Shown here: piece by piece, positions 17,664 through 25,795 of the stretch
Layout of the letters: each line of letters begins with the position of its first letter
Position numbering within the stretch: position 1 is the first letter of the stretch
Assembly (NCBI RefSeq): GCF_004403065.1
Contig: NZ_SOHA01000005.1
Coordinates: 1 to 64,000, forward strand
Direction: 5' to 3'
Length of the DNA stretch: 64,000 nucleotides
From: Cryobacterium cryoconiti
GTDB lineage: Bacteria; Actinomycetota; Actinomycetes; Actinomycetales; Microbacteriaceae
Notes under the pieces: model-generated
What the model was told of the DNA's origin: nothing
What the model saw: the letters and a program-made list of their open reading frames with translations, nothing else
The model's database searches: none
Position numbers and translations under genes: made by a program

Positions 17664-17669
17664 AGCGTA
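17664..17669 (-). promoter_or_regulatory. -10 element TACGCT, leaderless start for hexose kinase
   Basis: On the minus strand TACGCT ends 6 nt before ATG 17657. Confidence 0.5.
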
Positions 17670-17752
17670 GAAGACTTCCGGGCGTGCCTCGTGCTGGCGC
17701 GGGGTCCGGCTCATAATCGGAGCATCCACTCACCGATGCCAGGAGGTTCACC

Positions 17753-18166
17753 ATGACGACACGGCTCAATCCCTACCTGGGATTCCGCGACAACGCCAGG
17801 GAAGCGATGGAGTTCTACCAGAGGGTCTTCGGCGGGGTGTTGACCCTGAGCACCTTCGGCGAGTTCCAGGCCAGTGATGATCCGACCGAGCAGGACAAGA
17901 TCATGCACGCCATGCTCAGCACCGACGACGGCCTGGTGCTGATGGGCTCCGATACGCCGAACCGGATGGAATATCGGCCGGGGACCAACTATTCCGTGTC
18001 GCTCAGCGGCGACGACGACCCGGTGCTGCGCGGCTATTGGGAGAAGCTTTCGGCCGGCGGCACGACCGTCATGCCGCTGTCGCCGTCGCCGTGGGATGAC
18101 AGCTTCGGGATCTGCGTCGATGAATTCGGCGTGACCTGGATGGTCAACATCGCTGCACCCGCGTAG
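17753..18166 (+). CDS. VOC family protein, PhnB/glyoxalase-like
   Basis: 137 aa, ATG 17753 with AGGAGG 6 nt upstream. Typical PhnB-like fold: LNPYLGFRDNAREAMEFYQR, VFGGVLTLSTFGEF, HAMLSTDDGLVLMGSDTP, then YWEKLSAGGTTVMPLSPSPW and FGVTWMVNIAAPA. These proteins are small metal-binding-fold dimers of mostly unknown substrate. Standalone gene. Confidence 0.85.
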   Translation: MTTRLNPYLGFRDNAREAMEFYQRVFGGVLTLSTFGEFQASDDPTEQDKIMHAMLSTDDGLVLMGSDTPNRMEYRPGTNYSVSLSGDDDPVLRGYWEKLSAGGTTVMPLSPSPWDDSFGICVDEFGVTWMVNIAAPA

Positions 18167-18177
18167 AACCGCGGCGG

Positions 18178-19173
18178 ATGGAGATCAAGCTGCCCCGCCT
18201 CGCGATGAACGATGTGGCCTACATGCGGGAGACCGTGTTTTACGAGGGGCCGCGTTTTCGCGAGCGGGTCAGCCGGTTCTGGATCCTGCTCGTGCTGGCA
18301 TCGGTCATCGCCGCTGCCGGTGTCGCCTCCGATTCCACCGCGACCGTGATCGGGGCGATGATCATCGCCCCGCTGATGATCCCGATCCAGGGCACCATGC
18401 TGGCCACGGTCCTCGGCGATCCGAAGAACCTCAGCCGGTCGATCGGCCTGATGCTGGCGGGTGCCGCCGCCGCCATCGGCATCGCCGTGCTGGTCGGGCT
18501 GCTGCTGCCCGTGGACGTCCTGGCGGAGAACAACTCGCAGGTCGCCGCCCGGGTTCATCCGCGCCTGATCGACCTGCTCGCTGCTCTCGGCACCGGGGTG
18601 GTCGGTTCCATCGCCCTGGTCCGCCGGGACATCTCCGACGCACTGCCGGGCGTGGCCATCGCGATCTCGCTCGTGCCGCCCCTCTCGGTGGTGGGCTTCA
18701 CCTTCGAAGCCGGTGCACTGCTGCAATCGCTCGGTGCGCTGCTCCTCTTCATGACGAACGTTGCGGCGATCCTCGGCACCGGCATCGTCGTGATGGCGCT
18801 CTACGGAGTCAACCGTTTGGGTGAGGCCCCGGCCACCCCGCGGGCGCGTCGCACGCACCGGCGCAACGGCATCCTGGTCGCCGTCGCCATGGGCGTGATC
18901 GTGCTCGTGCCCCTGAGCGTCTCAAGCGTGAGCGTGGCCCGCTCGAGCATCTTCGAGGCATCCGTGCAGTCGGTGTCCCAGCGCTGGGCGACGGATGCCG
19001 GCTGGCGCCTGCAGCGCGTGGCGACCGACCCCGACAATACGGTGGTCGTCAGCGTGGAGGGTTCCCTCCCGCTGCCGGACACCACCGTGCTGGAGCAGGA
19101 ACTGCGCGCCGGCGGACTCGACCCGAAGCAGGTGAGGCTCGTGCTGGTTCCCGCGTACACCGTCGACTACTGA
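18178..19173 (+). CDS. DUF389 membrane protein
   Basis: 331 aa; ATG 18178 is 12 nt after the VOC stop. About six membrane helices between ~35 and ~250, with the DUF389 core SDSTATVIGAMIIAPLMIPI, RRDISDALPGVAIAISLVPP and LGALLLFMTNVAAILGTGIV. The soluble C-terminal ~70 residues end with VRLVLVPAYTVDY. The family function is not established. Possibly co-transcribed with the VOC gene. Confidence 0.85.
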   Translation: MEIKLPRLAMNDVAYMRETVFYEGPRFRERVSRFWILLVLASVIAAAGVASDSTATVIGAMIIAPLMIPIQGTMLATVLGDPKNLSRSIGLMLAGAAAAIGIAVLVGLLLPVDVLAENNSQVAARVHPRLIDLLAALGTGVVGSIALVRRDISDALPGVAIAISLVPPLSVVGFTFEAGALLQSLGALLLFMTNVAAILGTGIVVMALYGVNRLGEAPATPRARRTHRRNGILVAVAMGVIVLVPLSVSSVSVARSSIFEASVQSVSQRWATDAGWRLQRVATDPDNTVVVSVEGSLPLPDTTVLEQELRAGGLDPKQVRLVLVPAYTVDY

Positions 19174-19188
19174 CGTGCAGGCCGACGC

Positions 19189-19194
19189 TACGAT
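19189..19194 (+). promoter_or_regulatory. -10 element TACGAT, leaderless start
   Basis: TACGAT ends 6 nt before GTG 19201. Confidence 0.5.
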
Positions 19195-19200
19195 GAGGCT

Positions 19201-19932
19201 GTGAAGCCCTTCCTGCTGCTGGCCACCCGTTCCGAGGACGAGGCCGCCGACGACGAGTACGCCGGTTTCCTCGAGGCCGGGGCACTGCTGCCCGAGCAAC
19301 TGCACCGGGTGCGACTCGAGGCCGGTCCGATGCCGTCGATCGACCTGGACGCGTACTCGGGCATCATCGTGGGTGGCAGCCCGTTCAACGCGAGCGATGC
19401 TCCCGCGGTCAAGTCGCCCGTGCAACGCCGCGTCGAGAGCGAGCTGGCCGAACTCCTCGACCGGGTCCTCGACCGGGACTTCCCGTTCCTCGGCGCCTGC
19501 TACGGGGTGGGGCTGATCACGAGCCACCTGCGCGGAACGCTCGACGGCACCTGGTCGGAGGAGGCCGGCCCGGCCTGGATCTCGCTCACCGACGCGGGGG
19601 CATCCGATCAGCTTTTCGCCCGGCTCGCGCCGAGCTTCGAGGCCTTCGTCGGACACAAGGAGGCGTGCTCGGCGCTCCCCGAGGGTGCCGTGCTGCTGGC
19701 CACCGGGCAGAACTGTCCGGTGCAGGCCTTCCGGGTCGGCCGGAACGTGTACGCGACGCAGTTCCACCCCGAGCTGACCAATGCGGGAATCCTGACCCGC
19801 ATTCGCATCTACCGGGAATACGGCTACTTCGATCCCGACGCCATGGAAGACGTCATCGCCGCCATCGACGCGTCCATCGTCACCGAACCGGCCAACCTGA
19901 TGAAGGCCTTCGTCGAGCGCTTCGGTCGGTGA
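19201..19932 (+). CDS. Class I glutamine amidotransferase-like protein
   Basis: 243 aa. Triad visible: nucleophile Cys in FPFLGACYGVGLITSHL (~100), His/Glu in YATQFHPELTNAG (~185). The oxyanion region IIVGGSPFNASD is also present. Likely a standalone GATase of the GuaA-N / YfeJ type that hydrolyses glutamine or gamma-glutamyl compounds; the acceptor is unknown. GTG start. Confidence 0.85.
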   Translation: MKPFLLLATRSEDEAADDEYAGFLEAGALLPEQLHRVRLEAGPMPSIDLDAYSGIIVGGSPFNASDAPAVKSPVQRRVESELAELLDRVLDRDFPFLGACYGVGLITSHLRGTLDGTWSEEAGPAWISLTDAGASDQLFARLAPSFEAFVGHKEACSALPEGAVLLATGQNCPVQAFRVGRNVYATQFHPELTNAGILTRIRIYREYGYFDPDAMEDVIAAIDASIVTEPANLMKAFVERFGR

Positions 19933-19964
19933 GGCGACAGCCGGTCCGGGGCAGGTCCCGCACC

Positions 19965-19970
19965 TAGAGT
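19965..19970 (+). promoter_or_regulatory. -10 element TAGAGT, leaderless malQ start
   Basis: TAGAGT ends 6 nt before ATG 19977. Confidence 0.55.
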
Positions 19971-19976
19971 GGTTCC

Positions 19977-22124
19977 ATGGAACTTGAACCAACCGACCGT
20001 TCTGCGGCGGCACTGCTGGAACTGGCACGATCCCTCGGCGTCGACACCTCCGTCACCGGCTGGGACGGCGCCTCGAGGCCCGTCGAGGCCGGAACCCTGC
20101 GCGCCGTTCTGGCTGCCCTCGGAGTGGCCGCCGGCACACCCGCCGAGATCGACGCCTCGCTGACGGAACAGTCCCAGGCTCCGCGGCGCCGCCTTCTGCC
20201 GCCCGTCGTCGTCGTGCGTGCGGGCAACGCGGCCGACGTCCCCGTGCACACCCACCCGGGCTCGACGGCACGGGTCTGGATCATCGCCGAGGACGGCACC
20301 CGGCACGACGTGGCGCAGCAGGGCACCCGGACCACGCCGCACACGGTCGACGGCGTCCCGATCAGCGAGGCGACCTTCTCGGTTCCCGCCCGGTTGCCCC
20401 TCGGCTGGCACAGGCTGCACGCCGCGGCCGACGGCCGGGAGGCGGACTGCGCCCTCGTCGTGACCCCGCCGATGCTGGAAACCACCCGTGCCCTGGCCGG
20501 GCGCCGGGATTGGGGTCTGATGGCGCAGCTGTACTCGGTGCGCTCCTCGCGGTCCTGGGGGATCGGAGATTTCGCCGACCTCGCCGACCTCGCCACCATC
20601 TCCGGTGCCCAGTACGGTGCCGGCTTCGTGCTGGTCAACCCGCTGCACGCGTCCGAGCCGGCCCCGCCGGTCGAGCCGTCCCCCTACCTGCCGTCGAGCC
20701 GGCGTTTCTTCCACCCGCTGTACCTCCGTGTGGAGGACGTGCCCGAGTACGCCTACCTGACCCCGGAGGCGCGGGCCGTCGTCGAGTCGCTGGCGACCCG
20801 GCAGCATCCGGCCAACCTGGAGCCCGACCACCTCGACCGCGACTCCGCCTACTCCGCCAAGCTGACCGCGCTGGAAGCCGTGCACCAGGTGCGGCGCAGT
20901 GCCGCGCGCGAACACCGGTTCGAGACGTTCCGTGCCGAGCAGGGCCAGGGCCTCGCCGACTTCGCACTCTGGTGCGCCCTGTCCGAGCTGTTCCCGGCGG
21001 ATGCCCCGGAATGGTCGATCGAGCCTCGAGGCCCCCGCGGCCCGTTCGCCGCCGAGCATCGGGAGCAGCTGGCGGACCGCGTCGAATTCCACTGCTGGCT
21101 GCAGTGGCTCTGCGACCAGCAGCTCGAGACCGCGCAGCGTGCGGCGACGGATGCCGGGATGACCATCGGCATCGTGCACGACCTTGCGGTCGGGGTGCAG
21201 TTCACCGGATCCGACGCCTGGACCCTGCGTGACGTGCTCGCGCCGGGCATGACCGTGGGCGCGCCGCCGGACATGTTCAACCAGCAGGGCCAGAACTGGT
21301 CCCAGCCGCCGTGGCACCCGGGCCGGCTTGCCGAGTCCGGTTACGCCGCCTACCGGGACATGCTCCGCAGCATCCTGCACCACGCCGGCGGGATCCGGGT
21401 GGACCACATCCTGGGACTGTTCCGACTCTGGTGGATCCCGGTCGGGGCCGGCCCGGGGGAGGGCACCTATGTTCACTACGATCACGAGGCCCTGATCGGC
21501 ATCCTCGCCCTCGAGGCCCAGCGGGCCGGAGCAATCGTGATCGGCGAAGACCTCGGCGTGTTCGAGCCGTGGGTGCGGGACTACCTCGCCGAGCGCGGCA
21601 TCTTCGGTACCTCGATCCTGTGGTTCGAGCGCGAGAACGACGTGCCGCTGGCCCCCGACCGCTACCGGCAGGCGTGCCTGACCAGTGTGAACACGCACGA
21701 CCTGCCCCCGACGGCCGGCTACCTCGCCGGTGACCACGTGGCCCTGCGCGAGTCGCTCGGGCTGCTCGGGCGGCCAGTGGCCGAGGAGCGCGCCGCCGAC
21801 CACGCCGAACAGTCCGCCATGCTGGCCGCGCTGCGCGAACGCGGACTGCTGTCGCCGGTCGGCACCGAGCCGGCGCCGACCGTGCAGGAGACGGTCGAGG
21901 CGCTGTACGCCTACACCGCGCTGACACCGTCGTCGCTCCTCGGCGTGGCGCTGGTGGACGCGGTCGGCGAGCGCCGCACGCAGAACCAGCCCGGCACCAC
22001 GAACGAGTACCCCAACTGGCGCGTCCCGCTGGCCGGCCCCGACGGCGCGAGCGTCCTGATCGACGACCTGGCCGCCAACCCGCGCCTCGCCGCTCTCGTG
22101 AAGGCGATCCGTACCGCACCCTGA
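19977..22124 (+). CDS. malQ: 4-alpha-glucanotransferase (amylomaltase, GH77)
   Basis: 715 aa, typical of the larger actinobacterial MalQ with an N-terminal ~150-residue extension. It transfers alpha-1,4-glucan segments between maltooligosaccharides in the cytosol. Motifs: YSVRSSRSWGIGDFADLADL (start of the barrel), NPLHASEPAPPVEPSPYLPS, the nucleophile region GGIRVDHILGLFRLWWIP, the acid/base region IVIGEDLGVFEPWV, and SVNTHDLPPTAGY. The maltokinase-like gene 5 kb downstream acts on related sugars but is not in the same operon. Confidence 0.95.
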   Translation: MELEPTDRSAAALLELARSLGVDTSVTGWDGASRPVEAGTLRAVLAALGVAAGTPAEIDASLTEQSQAPRRRLLPPVVVVRAGNAADVPVHTHPGSTARVWIIAEDGTRHDVAQQGTRTTPHTVDGVPISEATFSVPARLPLGWHRLHAAADGREADCALVVTPPMLETTRALAGRRDWGLMAQLYSVRSSRSWGIGDFADLADLATISGAQYGAGFVLVNPLHASEPAPPVEPSPYLPSSRRFFHPLYLRVEDVPEYAYLTPEARAVVESLATRQHPANLEPDHLDRDSAYSAKLTALEAVHQVRRSAAREHRFETFRAEQGQGLADFALWCALSELFPADAPEWSIEPRGPRGPFAAEHREQLADRVEFHCWLQWLCDQQLETAQRAATDAGMTIGIVHDLAVGVQFTGSDAWTLRDVLAPGMTVGAPPDMFNQQGQNWSQPPWHPGRLAESGYAAYRDMLRSILHHAGGIRVDHILGLFRLWWIPVGAGPGEGTYVHYDHEALIGILALEAQRAGAIVIGEDLGVFEPWVRDYLAERGIFGTSILWFERENDVPLAPDRYRQACLTSVNTHDLPPTAGYLAGDHVALRESLGLLGRPVAEERAADHAEQSAMLAALRERGLLSPVGTEPAPTVQETVEALYAYTALTPSSLLGVALVDAVGERRTQNQPGTTNEYPNWRVPLAGPDGASVLIDDLAANPRLAALVKAIRTAP

Positions 22125-22139
22125 GTCGCTCCGGCGGAG

Positions 22140-22145
22140 TAGGTT
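22140..22145 (+). promoter_or_regulatory. -10 element TAGGTT, leaderless start
   Basis: TAGGTT ends 6 nt before ATG 22152. Confidence 0.5.
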
Positions 22146-22151
22146 GGCGCC

Positions 22152-23183
22152 ATGGTCGGCGCAGCAGTCCTCCTCCCCGTGCCGGGGCCAGAGGGTATCC
22201 GCGAGATCCGGATCTCGAGTCCGGACCGCATCCTCTGGCCCCTGCCGGGCCTGACGAAACTCGACCTCGCCCGGTACATCGTGGAGGTTGGCGCCCCCTT
22301 CGTCGCTGCCAACGGGGACCGGCCGATCTCGCTCCAGCGGTTCCCCGGAGACATCGCGGGGGAATCCTTCTTCTCGAAGAACCCGCCGAAAGGGGCTCCG
22401 GACTTCGTGCGCTCGGTGAGCGTCGTCTATCCCAGTGGGCGCTCGCATCCGCAGCTCGTCATCGACGAGCCTGCTGCGGCCGTCTGGGCCGTTCAGATGA
22501 ACACCGTCGTCTTCCACCCGTGGCCGTCGCGGGCCGGAAACCCCGACAATCCCGACCAGCTGCGGATCGACCTCGATCCGCAGCCCGGCACCGACTTCGA
22601 TGATGCCGTCCCGGTTGCGCTTGAACTCCGCCGTGTGCTGGCCGAGGCCGGCCTGACGGCGTTCGTCAAGACGAGCGGTCACCGCGGCCTGCACGTGGTG
22701 GCGCCGATCGAGGCGACGCACGAGTTCCTTGCGGTGCGCCACGCGGTGATCGCGGCTGCCCGTGAACTCGAGCGCCGCCTGCCCGGCTCGGTGACGACAG
22801 CGTGGTGGAAGGAGGAGCGGGGCGCCCGCGTCTTCGTCGACTACAACCAGGCGAATCGGGATCGCACCCTGGCGGGGGCGTACAGCCCGCGGCCGCTCGC
22901 GCACGCCCCGGTCTCCTGCCCGCTGGAGTGGTCCGAGCTGGAGCGCGTCGACCCCCGGAGCCTCACGATCGGCACGGTCCCCGGGAGACTGGCGCTCGGC
23001 GGCGATCCGTGGGCCGACCTGTCCCGGCACCCCGGCAGCATCCGCACCCTGCTCGACTGGTGGCAGCGGGATCTGGCCGCCGGCCTGGGCGAACTGCCCT
23101 TCCCGCCCGACTATCCGAAGATGCCGGGGGAGCCGCCGCGCGTGCAGCCCAGCCGGGCACGCAACCGACAGGGGGACCCATGA
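22152..23183 (+). CDS. Standalone LigD-type polymerase/primase domain protein
   Basis: 343 aa of archaeo-eukaryotic primase fold. Motifs: LPGLTKLDLARYIVEV near the N-terminus, ISLQRFPGD and FFSKNPPKGAPDF, the catalytic RIDLDPQPGTDFDDA (paired Asp), FVKTSGHRGLHVVAPI, and KEERGARVFVDYNQANRDRT. This corresponds to the PolDom of LigD or mycobacterial PolD1/PrimPol-like enzymes, which fill gaps and add ribonucleotides in end joining and repair. No ligase or Ku gene is adjacent. The stop overlaps the next ABC gene (ATGA). Confidence 0.9.
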   Translation: MVGAAVLLPVPGPEGIREIRISSPDRILWPLPGLTKLDLARYIVEVGAPFVAANGDRPISLQRFPGDIAGESFFSKNPPKGAPDFVRSVSVVYPSGRSHPQLVIDEPAAAVWAVQMNTVVFHPWPSRAGNPDNPDQLRIDLDPQPGTDFDDAVPVALELRRVLAEAGLTAFVKTSGHRGLHVVAPIEATHEFLAVRHAVIAAARELERRLPGSVTTAWWKEERGARVFVDYNQANRDRTLAGAYSPRPLAHAPVSCPLEWSELERVDPRSLTIGTVPGRLALGGDPWADLSRHPGSIRTLLDWWQRDLAAGLGELPFPPDYPKMPGEPPRVQPSRARNRQGDP

Positions 23184-24097
23184 GTGCGGTAGAGGTCAGC
23201 GGTCTGCGCAAGCAGTACGGAGGGGTGAGCGTGGTCGACGACCTCTCCTTCAGCATCGAGCAGGGGGAGATCTTCGCCCTGCTCGGCCCGAACGGCGCCG
23301 GCAAGACCACGGCGGTGGAGATCCTGGAGGGGCACCGTCGCCGTGACGGGGGAACGGTGGATGTGCTCGGGTTCGATCCCGAGACCGGTGGGCGCCCGTT
23401 CCGGGAGCGGATCGGCATCGTGCTGCAGGAGGCCGGCTTCGACGAGGACTTCACCGTCGCGGAACTCGTGCGCCTCTACCGGGGCCTGTACCCGCGCCGG
23501 CTGGCCGCCGACGCCGTGATCGAGCAGGTGGGGCTGGCCGACAAGGCGAAGGCCCGCGTCAAGACCCTGTCCGGCGGGCAGCGCCGCCGCCTCGATCTCG
23601 CCCTGGGCCTGGTCGGAGATCCGGAGCTGCTCTTCCTCGACGAGCCGACGACCGGGTTCGACCCGTCAGCGCGGCTGCGAGCCTGGGACCTGGTGCAGGG
23701 CCTCCGCCAGCTGGGCAAGACCGTGCTGCTGACCACGCACTACCTCGACGAGGCCGAGCATCTGGCCGACCGGGTCGCCGTGATCGTGCGCGGGCGCCTC
23801 GTCGCGCTCGGTACGCCGGCCGACCTCGCCGCCGCGCAGCAGAGCGCCGTCGTGTCCTTCCGGCTTCCGCCCGACGCGACCATCGGAGACCTGCCGGTCC
23901 TCGGCCCCCGTCCGATCGCCCACGGAGCCGACTGGGAGGTGGCTACCGACCATCCCGCCGCGATGGTGCACACCCTGACCGGGTGGGCGCTGGGGCGCGG
24001 CAGCGAGCTCCCCGCCCTGAGCGTGCGCCGGCCGTCCCTCGAGGATGCCTACCTCGCCCTGATCGAGCAGGCCGCGCCCGCCGGGACGCGGCCGTGA
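23180..24097 (+). CDS. ABC transporter ATP-binding protein
   Basis: 305 aa from ATG 23180, overlapping the polymerase stop. Complete nucleotide-binding domain: Walker A GPNGAGKTTAVEIL, Q-loop IVLQEAGFDEDFTV, signature KTLSGGQRRRLDLALG, Walker B LLFLDEPTTGFD, switch His TTHYLDEAE. The C-terminal ~80 residues resemble the extension of DrrA/NatA-type exporters. It overlaps the permease gene by 4 nt (GTGA). Probably a drug, lipid or antimicrobial exporter; the substrate is unknown. Confidence 0.9.
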   Translation: MSAVEVSGLRKQYGGVSVVDDLSFSIEQGEIFALLGPNGAGKTTAVEILEGHRRRDGGTVDVLGFDPETGGRPFRERIGIVLQEAGFDEDFTVAELVRLYRGLYPRRLAADAVIEQVGLADKAKARVKTLSGGQRRRLDLALGLVGDPELLFLDEPTTGFDPSARLRAWDLVQGLRQLGKTVLLTTHYLDEAEHLADRVAVIVRGRLVALGTPADLAAAQQSAVVSFRLPPDATIGDLPVLGPRPIAHGADWEVATDHPAAMVHTLTGWALGRGSELPALSVRRPSLEDAYLALIEQAAPAGTRP

Positions 24098-25746
24098 GCG
24101 CGGTGTCTGGCCCCTCCGTCGCCCGGTTGATCCGGCACCAGCTCGGGTACGCGCTCGTGGCGCTCTGGCGGTCCCCGACGGTGCTGATCTTCACCTTCGC
24201 GATGTCGCTGGTGTGGCTGGTCGTGATCGGCATCGTCGCGGGCAACGAGGCCGTCGATCCGGTGGCCGGCGTGCGGGTGATGCAGTACGCCACCCCCGTC
24301 GCCATCGCCATGGGCACCTTCTTCGCCACGTTCCCCACCCTGGGCACGGCCCTGTCGGAGGCCCGTGACGCCGGCATCCTGAAACGACTTCGGGGAACTC
24401 CGCTGCCGGCGGCGGCCTACCTCGCCGGGCAGATCGGCGCCGCCATGATCTTCGCCGCCGTCTCACTCGTCGTCACGCTCGCGGTCGCCGTCACGTTCTA
24501 CGAGGTGCGGCTCCGGGGCGAGGTCCTGCCGGCCCTGGCCGGGACCCTGGTGCTCGGCATCGCCACCTTCGCCGCGCTGGGCCTGGCGATCGCGGCGGTG
24601 TCGTCGACCGCTGCACTCGCCCAGGCCCTGTCGATCGGAAGCGCCATCGTGCTGGCCTTCATCTCCGGCCTGTTCTTCGTGGGCGGCGACCTGCCGGCCT
24701 GGCTGACCCGGGTGGCCTCCGTGTTTCCGCTGAAGCCCTACGCGGACGCCCTGAAGGACCAGTTCGACCCGGCTGCGACCGGCTCCGGCTGGGACATCCG
24801 GGCACTCCTGATCCTGGCGGCGTGGGCACTGGCCGGCGTGTTCGTGGCCACCCGGGCCTTCCGCTGGGAGGCGCGGGCACACCTGTCTCGTCGCGGTCCG
24901 CGCGACGCATCGCCGACACGCACGACCGCGCCGACACGCACGACAGCGACAACCGCGACGAGCATGACGACCGTTTCGATTCTCCGGCGTCCCTCCACGG
25001 CCCGGCTGGTCCTCGGCCAGGCACGCGCCGCGAACCGGGCCACCTGGCGCGATCCGGGATCCTCCTTGTTCGTGGTCGTGCCGGTCGGTCTCTACGCGCT
25101 GCTGCTGGCGGTGCAGGGCAACGTGGTGTTGCCGAGCGGGATACCGTTCGCGACCTTCTACGCCGCCGGCATGATCACCTGGGGAGCCGGCACTGCCGTG
25201 TTCATGAACCTGCCCGAAGCCCTCGCCCGGGCGCGCGACCGCGGCCTGCTCAAGCGTCTGCGCGGCACGCCGCTCACTGCCGGCAACTACCTTGCCGGCA
25301 GCACGGTCGCCGGCCTGGGATTGACCTTCCTCGTCGCAGTGCTGGTCCTGTCGGTCGGCGCACTCTATTTCGGCCTGCGCATCCCGGTGGCCGGCCTGGC
25401 CCTCGGATTCGGGGTGATCGTGGTGGGCACACTGTCCTTCGCCGCCTGCGGATTCCTTCTGGCCGCCCTGGTGCCCAATTCGCGGGCCGTCGGGGCTGTG
25501 GGCCTGATGATCCTGTTCGTTCTGGCATTCTTCTCCGACGTCTTCCTGGTCGGCATCGGCCCGGACTGGACCGGCGTCGTCGGCTCCGTCTTTCCCCTCA
25601 AGAACCTGCAGAACGCGCTCACCGCAGCCTGGGACCCGTCCGGGCCCACCGTGGCCTGGGGCAATCTGGCGGTGCTGGCCGCCTGGTTCGCCGGCGCGGG
25701 CACGCTGGCCGTGCGCTTCTTCCGCTGGGACCCCCACCGCAGCTGA
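24094..25746 (+). CDS. Duplicated ABC-2 type permease (two permease domains in one protein)
   Basis: 550 aa from GTG 24094. Residues ~1-265 and ~300-550 are two homologous ABC-2 permease units, each with six helices and the shared motif DAGILKRLRGTPL / DRGLLKRLRGTPL. Each ends alike: VFPLKPYADALKDQFDP and VFPLKNLQNALTAAWDP. They are joined by a Thr/Arg-rich repetitive linker (TRTTAPTRTTATTATS, ~272-290). An in-frame ATG at 24964 sits exactly where a separate second permease (MTTVSILRRPS) would start, so this is probably a recent gene fusion. Membrane part of the exporter with the upstream ATPase. Confidence 0.88.
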   Translation: MSAVSGPSVARLIRHQLGYALVALWRSPTVLIFTFAMSLVWLVVIGIVAGNEAVDPVAGVRVMQYATPVAIAMGTFFATFPTLGTALSEARDAGILKRLRGTPLPAAAYLAGQIGAAMIFAAVSLVVTLAVAVTFYEVRLRGEVLPALAGTLVLGIATFAALGLAIAAVSSTAALAQALSIGSAIVLAFISGLFFVGGDLPAWLTRVASVFPLKPYADALKDQFDPAATGSGWDIRALLILAAWALAGVFVATRAFRWEARAHLSRRGPRDASPTRTTAPTRTTATTATSMTTVSILRRPSTARLVLGQARAANRATWRDPGSSLFVVVPVGLYALLLAVQGNVVLPSGIPFATFYAAGMITWGAGTAVFMNLPEALARARDRGLLKRLRGTPLTAGNYLAGSTVAGLGLTFLVAVLVLSVGALYFGLRIPVAGLALGFGVIVVGTLSFAACGFLLAALVPNSRAVGAVGLMILFVLAFFSDVFLVGIGPDWTGVVGSVFPLKNLQNALTAAWDPSGPTVAWGNLAVLAAWFAGAGTLAVRFFRWDPHRS

Positions 25747-25795
25747 CCGCTGACGTATGCCGTTTCGGGCATCCGTTCCGAGGAAAATGGATCGG

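Noticed and set aside
19824-23030. Long open frame antisense to malQ and the LigD-type polymerase
   Set aside because: Shadow of two well-supported genes; no RBS, no family motif, and biased composition.
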